In this document: piece by piece, positions 5,844 to 7,436 of the stretch
Layout: every line of letters begins with the position of its first letter
Numbering within the stretch: the first letter of the stretch is position 1
Assembly: GCA_021776145.1 (NCBI GenBank)
Contig: JAJFGM010000123.1
Location: 1-7,436 of the forward strand
Direction: 5' to 3'
From: Kiloniellaceae bacterium
Lineage (GTDB): Bacteria > Pseudomonadota > Alphaproteobacteria > Kiloniellales > Kiloniellaceae
Length of the DNA: 7,436 nucleotides
The notes under the pieces: model-generated
What the model was told of the DNA's origin: nothing
Databases searched by the model: none
The model's input: the letters and a program-made list of their open reading frames with translations, nothing else
Program-made: the position numbers and the translations under genes

Positions 5844-6358
5844 GACTTGCGAACCTCCCACTCTCCGCCGGGCGCCTTACAGGCCGTTCCGGACTCGTTG
5901 ATCGTGTGCTCGCCGGTGTCGATGGTCTCCGTGAAGTTTTTGCACTGCGTGCCATCGGCCATGGTGAAGACCTCCGTCACCGTCGTCGACCCGCTGTTGC
6001 CGGTATCCGGATTGGTCCAGCGGCTGCGCCCCCCCTCTTGCAGGGTCTGCAAACTACTGTACTGATTCTCGGCGTGCTTTTCCGCGTCCTCGCGGCTGAG
6101 ATACTCACCGAGGAAACCGCCCGCGACGGCGCCGAGAACGGCGCTGGCGGCGATCCAGGCCGGGTTGGCGCCGGCAATGGCGGCGAGCACGCCGCCGGCC
6201 GCCGCGCCGGCACCGGCGCCGATTTGGGTTTCCTGGTTCAAACCGGTCTTGTCTTCGACGGTGTCGCACCCGGTTATGCCCGCCATCGGCAAGGCGCAGA
6301 TGAGCGTTACGCCGACGGCCTTCTTCAATCGCGAAGATCTTTGAAACGTCGTGTCCAT
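5840..6358 (-). CDS. Glycine-zipper outer membrane lipoprotein, 17 kDa surface antigen type
   Basis: Seen: 172 residues. A basic N-terminus, hydrophobic core and ITGC lipobox put the lipid-bearing Cys at 31. A glycine-zipper region follows (about 45-85: AGAGAAAGG, then AVAGGFLGEYL), able to form two tight transmembrane-like helices. After a polar linker the C-terminal domain has RWTNPDTGNSGSTTV, ADGTQCKNF, and GTACKAPGGEWEV, matching the rickettsial 17 kDa antigen C-terminal pattern with its two cysteines. Family knowledge: these are outer-membrane lipoproteins, likely linked to envelope integrity; the exact role is not settled. Start: the ATG at 6358 has GAAGGA ten bases upstream and gives a proper lipoprotein signal. 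A longer frame reaching to 6505 would add about 49 residues that do not look like a signal, so it is rejected. The last base pair of codons overlaps the M48 start. Confidence 0.92.
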   Translation of the reverse strand: MDTTFQRSSRLKKAVGVTLICALPMAGITGCDTVEDKTGLNQETQIGAGAGAAAGGVLAAIAGANPAWIAASAVLGAVAGGFLGEYLSREDAEKHAENQYSSLQTLQEGGRSRWTNPDTGNSGSTTVTEVFTMADGTQCKNFTETIDTGEHTINESGTACKAPGGEWEVRKS

Positions 6359-6420
6359 GGTTGGCGGTTCCTTCAAGTGTTGCGGGCCCGGTATGCGCCG
6401 GACTGGAAGCTGTCGGACTC

Positions 6421-6447
6421 TAAACCCGCAACTCCTCGCCTGGTTCC
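6421..6447 (-). promoter_or_regulatory. Candidate EcfG-type general stress promoter
   Basis: On the minus strand GGAACC (6447-6442) is followed after 16 bases by GTTT (6425-6422), that is GGAAC-N18-TT, the spacing known for EcfG/RpoE2 promoters of Alphaproteobacteria. The -10 part reads GGTT rather than CGTT. A start here would give a leader of roughly 55-60 bases before the lipoprotein gene at 6358. I saw no better sigma70 promoter for this operon. Support is motif only and depends on the organism being alphaproteobacterial. Confidence 0.42.
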
Positions 6448-6455
6448 TTACGGAC

Positions 6456-6488
6456 GCGGCCGGGACCGGAAACAAGTGCCCCGGCCGC
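6456..6488. repeat. Perfect 9-base inverted repeat in the divergent intergenic region
   Basis: GCGGCCGGG (6456-6464) and CCCGGCCGC (6480-6488) flank a 15-base spacer. It lies nine bases beyond the candidate -35 of the lipoprotein operon and about 140 bases before the heme oxygenase gene. It could be a regulator site serving either side or a chance GC-rich palindrome. Confidence 0.35.
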
Positions 6489-6600
6489 AACCGGGTGCCC
6501 GTCACACATACGGCAAAGTGTTGATCGCGCAGGCCAGTTATGCGAAATCGGTTGTGGACCGGCTATTGGCGCTCACCTAAAGTAGCCGTTGATCGGAGCC

Positions 6601-6632
6601 GGAGGGCTGAAGTGAAGAACGGAACCGGATGA
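6601..6632 (+). promoter_or_regulatory. Ribosome site with possible six-codon leader before the heme oxygenase gene
   Basis: The strong GGAGGG (6601-6606) is 22 bases from the heme oxygenase ATG, too far to serve it directly. Five bases after it a GTG (6612) opens a six-codon frame (GTG AAG AAC GGA ACC GGA) whose TGA (6630-6632) overlaps the real start as ATGA. Ribosomes could therefore be delivered by stop/start coupling. No other start for the gene is possible, because an in-frame stop lies at 6608-6610. Confidence 0.38.
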
Positions 6633-7174
6633 GCAAGAACCTGCGGACGGTGCTGAGGCGGGAGACCCAGGCCGATCATGCGACTGTCGACCGCCTGGTT
6701 CAGACTTTGGATCTCTCGGCGCTAACGGGTTACACGGATTTCCTCAGGCTGCACGCTGCCGTGTTGCTGCCGCTGGAACGGTGGCTGGAGCACGACGGTG
6801 TCGCGGTTGAATTGCGCGACTGGCCGCAGCGTGCGCGCTCGCGGGCCCTGCTCAACGATCTCGCGCACCATGGCGTGCGCAGCGTTCCGCAGATCGACAT
6901 CGCGCTCGATCGCGGTTTCGCCGCGAGAGCGGGCGCCCTTTACGTCATCGAAGGGGCTCGCCTGGGTAGCCGGGTTCTTGCCAACGCCTCCGAAGGCTGC
7001 CCGTCGCCTCTTTCGCGGCAGTTCCTGTTGCATGGCCGTGGTCGAGGCTATTGGCCGAGTTTCGTGAAATGGCTGAACGGGCTTGAATTGTCGCGCGAGG
7101 ACGTGGGCGTTGCCACCGCGGCGGCACGAGGCGTTTTCCGCCAGTACGAGAAGGCTTTCGCGCATGCCGCCTAA
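6629..7174 (+). CDS. bphO: Biliverdin-producing heme oxygenase (bacteriophytochrome-associated)
   Basis: Seen: 181 residues, the usual length. LRRETQADHATVD (9-21) holds the expected proximal heme ligand His17. YTDFLRLHAAVLLPLE (35-50) is a conserved helix, and GALYVIEGARLGSRVL (102-117) is the distal helix with its GxxxG (109-113) that lets it bend over heme. Known reaction: heme plus O2 and electrons gives biliverdin, CO and Fe2+ in the cytoplasm. Context: the phytochrome start overlaps the 3' end by 11 bases in another frame, so the enzyme almost surely makes the chromophore for that receptor; this supports the bphO name. Start: the ATG at 6629 is the only option before an in-frame stop, but it lacks a well-spaced ribosome site (see the leader just upstream). 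No clear promoter was found upstream. Confidence 0.93.
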   Translation: MSKNLRTVLRRETQADHATVDRLVQTLDLSALTGYTDFLRLHAAVLLPLERWLEHDGVAVELRDWPQRARSRALLNDLAHHGVRSVPQIDIALDRGFAARAGALYVIEGARLGSRVLANASEGCPSPLSRQFLLHGRGRGYWPSFVKWLNGLELSREDVGVATAAARGVFRQYEKAFAHAA

Positions 7175-7436
7175 GCACCGCAAGCTGGCCGACAGCATGA
7201 ATCTGAGTGAATGCGATCGTGAGCCGATCCATCAGCTTGGCCGGATCCAATCTTTCGGGTTTCTGATCGGCGTTACACAGGACTGGCTGGTGTCCCACGT
7301 ATCGGAAAATGTCAGCGAGGCCCTCGGTCGCGAGGCCCACGCCTGCTTGGGGCGCTCGTTGGCGGACCTGATCCCGCAAGACTCGCTTCACGCGATCCGC
7401 AACCGCATGCAGTGGCTGCACGGCCATGCCGGTACC
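7164..7436 (+). CDS. Bacteriophytochrome, N-terminal part only (cut by window end)
   Basis: Seen: 91 codons, all from the N-terminal PAS domain (PF08446-like). NLSECDREPIHQLGRIQSFG (13-32) is the phytochrome N-terminal signature, and Cys17 stands where bacteriophytochromes attach biliverdin. The following IGVTQDWLVSHVSENVSEAL is a normal PAS stretch. The GAF, PHY and output domains lie outside, so the output (often a histidine kinase) is unknown. Odd: the usual IPGxIQPHG is here LGRIQSFG, a departure in the region near the figure-of-eight knot. Start: the ATG at 7164 has GAGAAGG about nine bases before it, overlaps the end of the heme oxygenase gene by 11 bases, and puts the Cys at a normal distance. 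The ATG at 7197 has no ribosome site and would leave too short a tail. Known role: red/far-red light sensing. Confidence 0.9.
   Translation, partial: MPPKHRKLADSMNLSECDREPIHQLGRIQSFGFLIGVTQDWLVSHVSENVSEALGREAHACLGRSLADLIPQDSLHAIRNRMQWLHGHAGT

Larger units (their letters stand above)
6359..6628. other. Divergent intergenic region between the lipoprotein and heme oxygenase genes
   Basis: 270 bases without a gene. On the minus strand it holds a candidate EcfG-type promoter and the GAAGGA ribosome site of the lipoprotein gene. A GC-rich 9-base inverted repeat lies in the middle. On the right are a strong GGAGGG and a possible mini-leader for the heme oxygenase gene. TTGATC (6521-6526) and TTGTGG (6554-6559) are possible -35 elements for the plus strand, but no good -10 follows. 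No PpsR/CrtJ TGT-N12-ACA site was found by eye. Confidence 0.5.

Noticed and set aside
5844..5861. GTG start six codons upstream for the M48 gene
   Set aside because: It would place the GGGAGG ribosome site within the gene; the ATG at 5843 has correct spacing and an ATGA overlap.
6359..6505. N-terminal extension of the 17 kDa antigen-type lipoprotein
   Set aside because: The extra 49 residues would bury the lipoprotein signal and lie over the likely promoter; the ATG at 6358 has its own ribosome site.
7431..7436. GGTACC at the very end of the window
   Set aside because: It is a plain KpnI site inside the phytochrome frame; another lies within the desaturase gene. There is no reason to see biology in it.

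Overview
This is a GC-rich, gene-dense bacterial segment that looks alphaproteobacterial, perhaps Rhodospirillales-like. That placement is inference from the gene types: a DUF1194 von Willebrand-like secreted protein, a 17 kDa surface-antigen lipoprotein with an M48 lipoprotein, a bacteriophytochrome with its own heme oxygenase, and a candidate EcfG-type promoter. I see no tRNA, rRNA, CRISPR, insertion sequence or phage gene.

Layout. (1) Positions 1-1429 form a divergent TetR module. On the minus strand a TetR-family repressor is followed, 23 bases on, by a sterol desaturase/fatty acid hydroxylase family membrane enzyme cut by the window edge. On the plus strand lies an easily missed 56-codon gene for a small, very hydrophobic protein. 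A GAACGTACGTTC-centred palindrome sits between them over candidate promoters for both directions. (2) Positions 1505-4680 carry three minus-strand genes: a nine-or-so-pass membrane protein with repeated histidine motifs, an OafA-like acyltransferase 22 bases downstream of it, and after a 142-base gap a secreted DUF1194 protein. (3) Positions 4681-5045 are a gene-free gap rich in inverted repeats. (4) Positions 5046-6358 are a two-gene minus-strand operon: a glycine-zipper 17 kDa antigen-type lipoprotein and an M48 zinc metalloprotease lipoprotein, joined by an ATGA stop/start overlap. A candidate general-stress promoter lies upstream. (5) Positions 6359-6628 are a divergent intergenic region. 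(6) Positions 6629-7436 begin a plus-strand photosensory operon: a biliverdin-producing heme oxygenase overlapping the start of a bacteriophytochrome cut by the window end.

How the parts work together. Two units concern the cell envelope or membrane lipids (the TetR-controlled desaturase, and the polytopic protein with the acyltransferase). One looks like outer-membrane quality control (antigen plus protease). The last makes biliverdin and, presumably, the photoreceptor that binds it. The parts most likely to be undescribed are the small membrane protein under the TetR operator, the histidine-motif membrane protein paired with an acyltransferase, and the phytochrome with a variant N-terminal signature.
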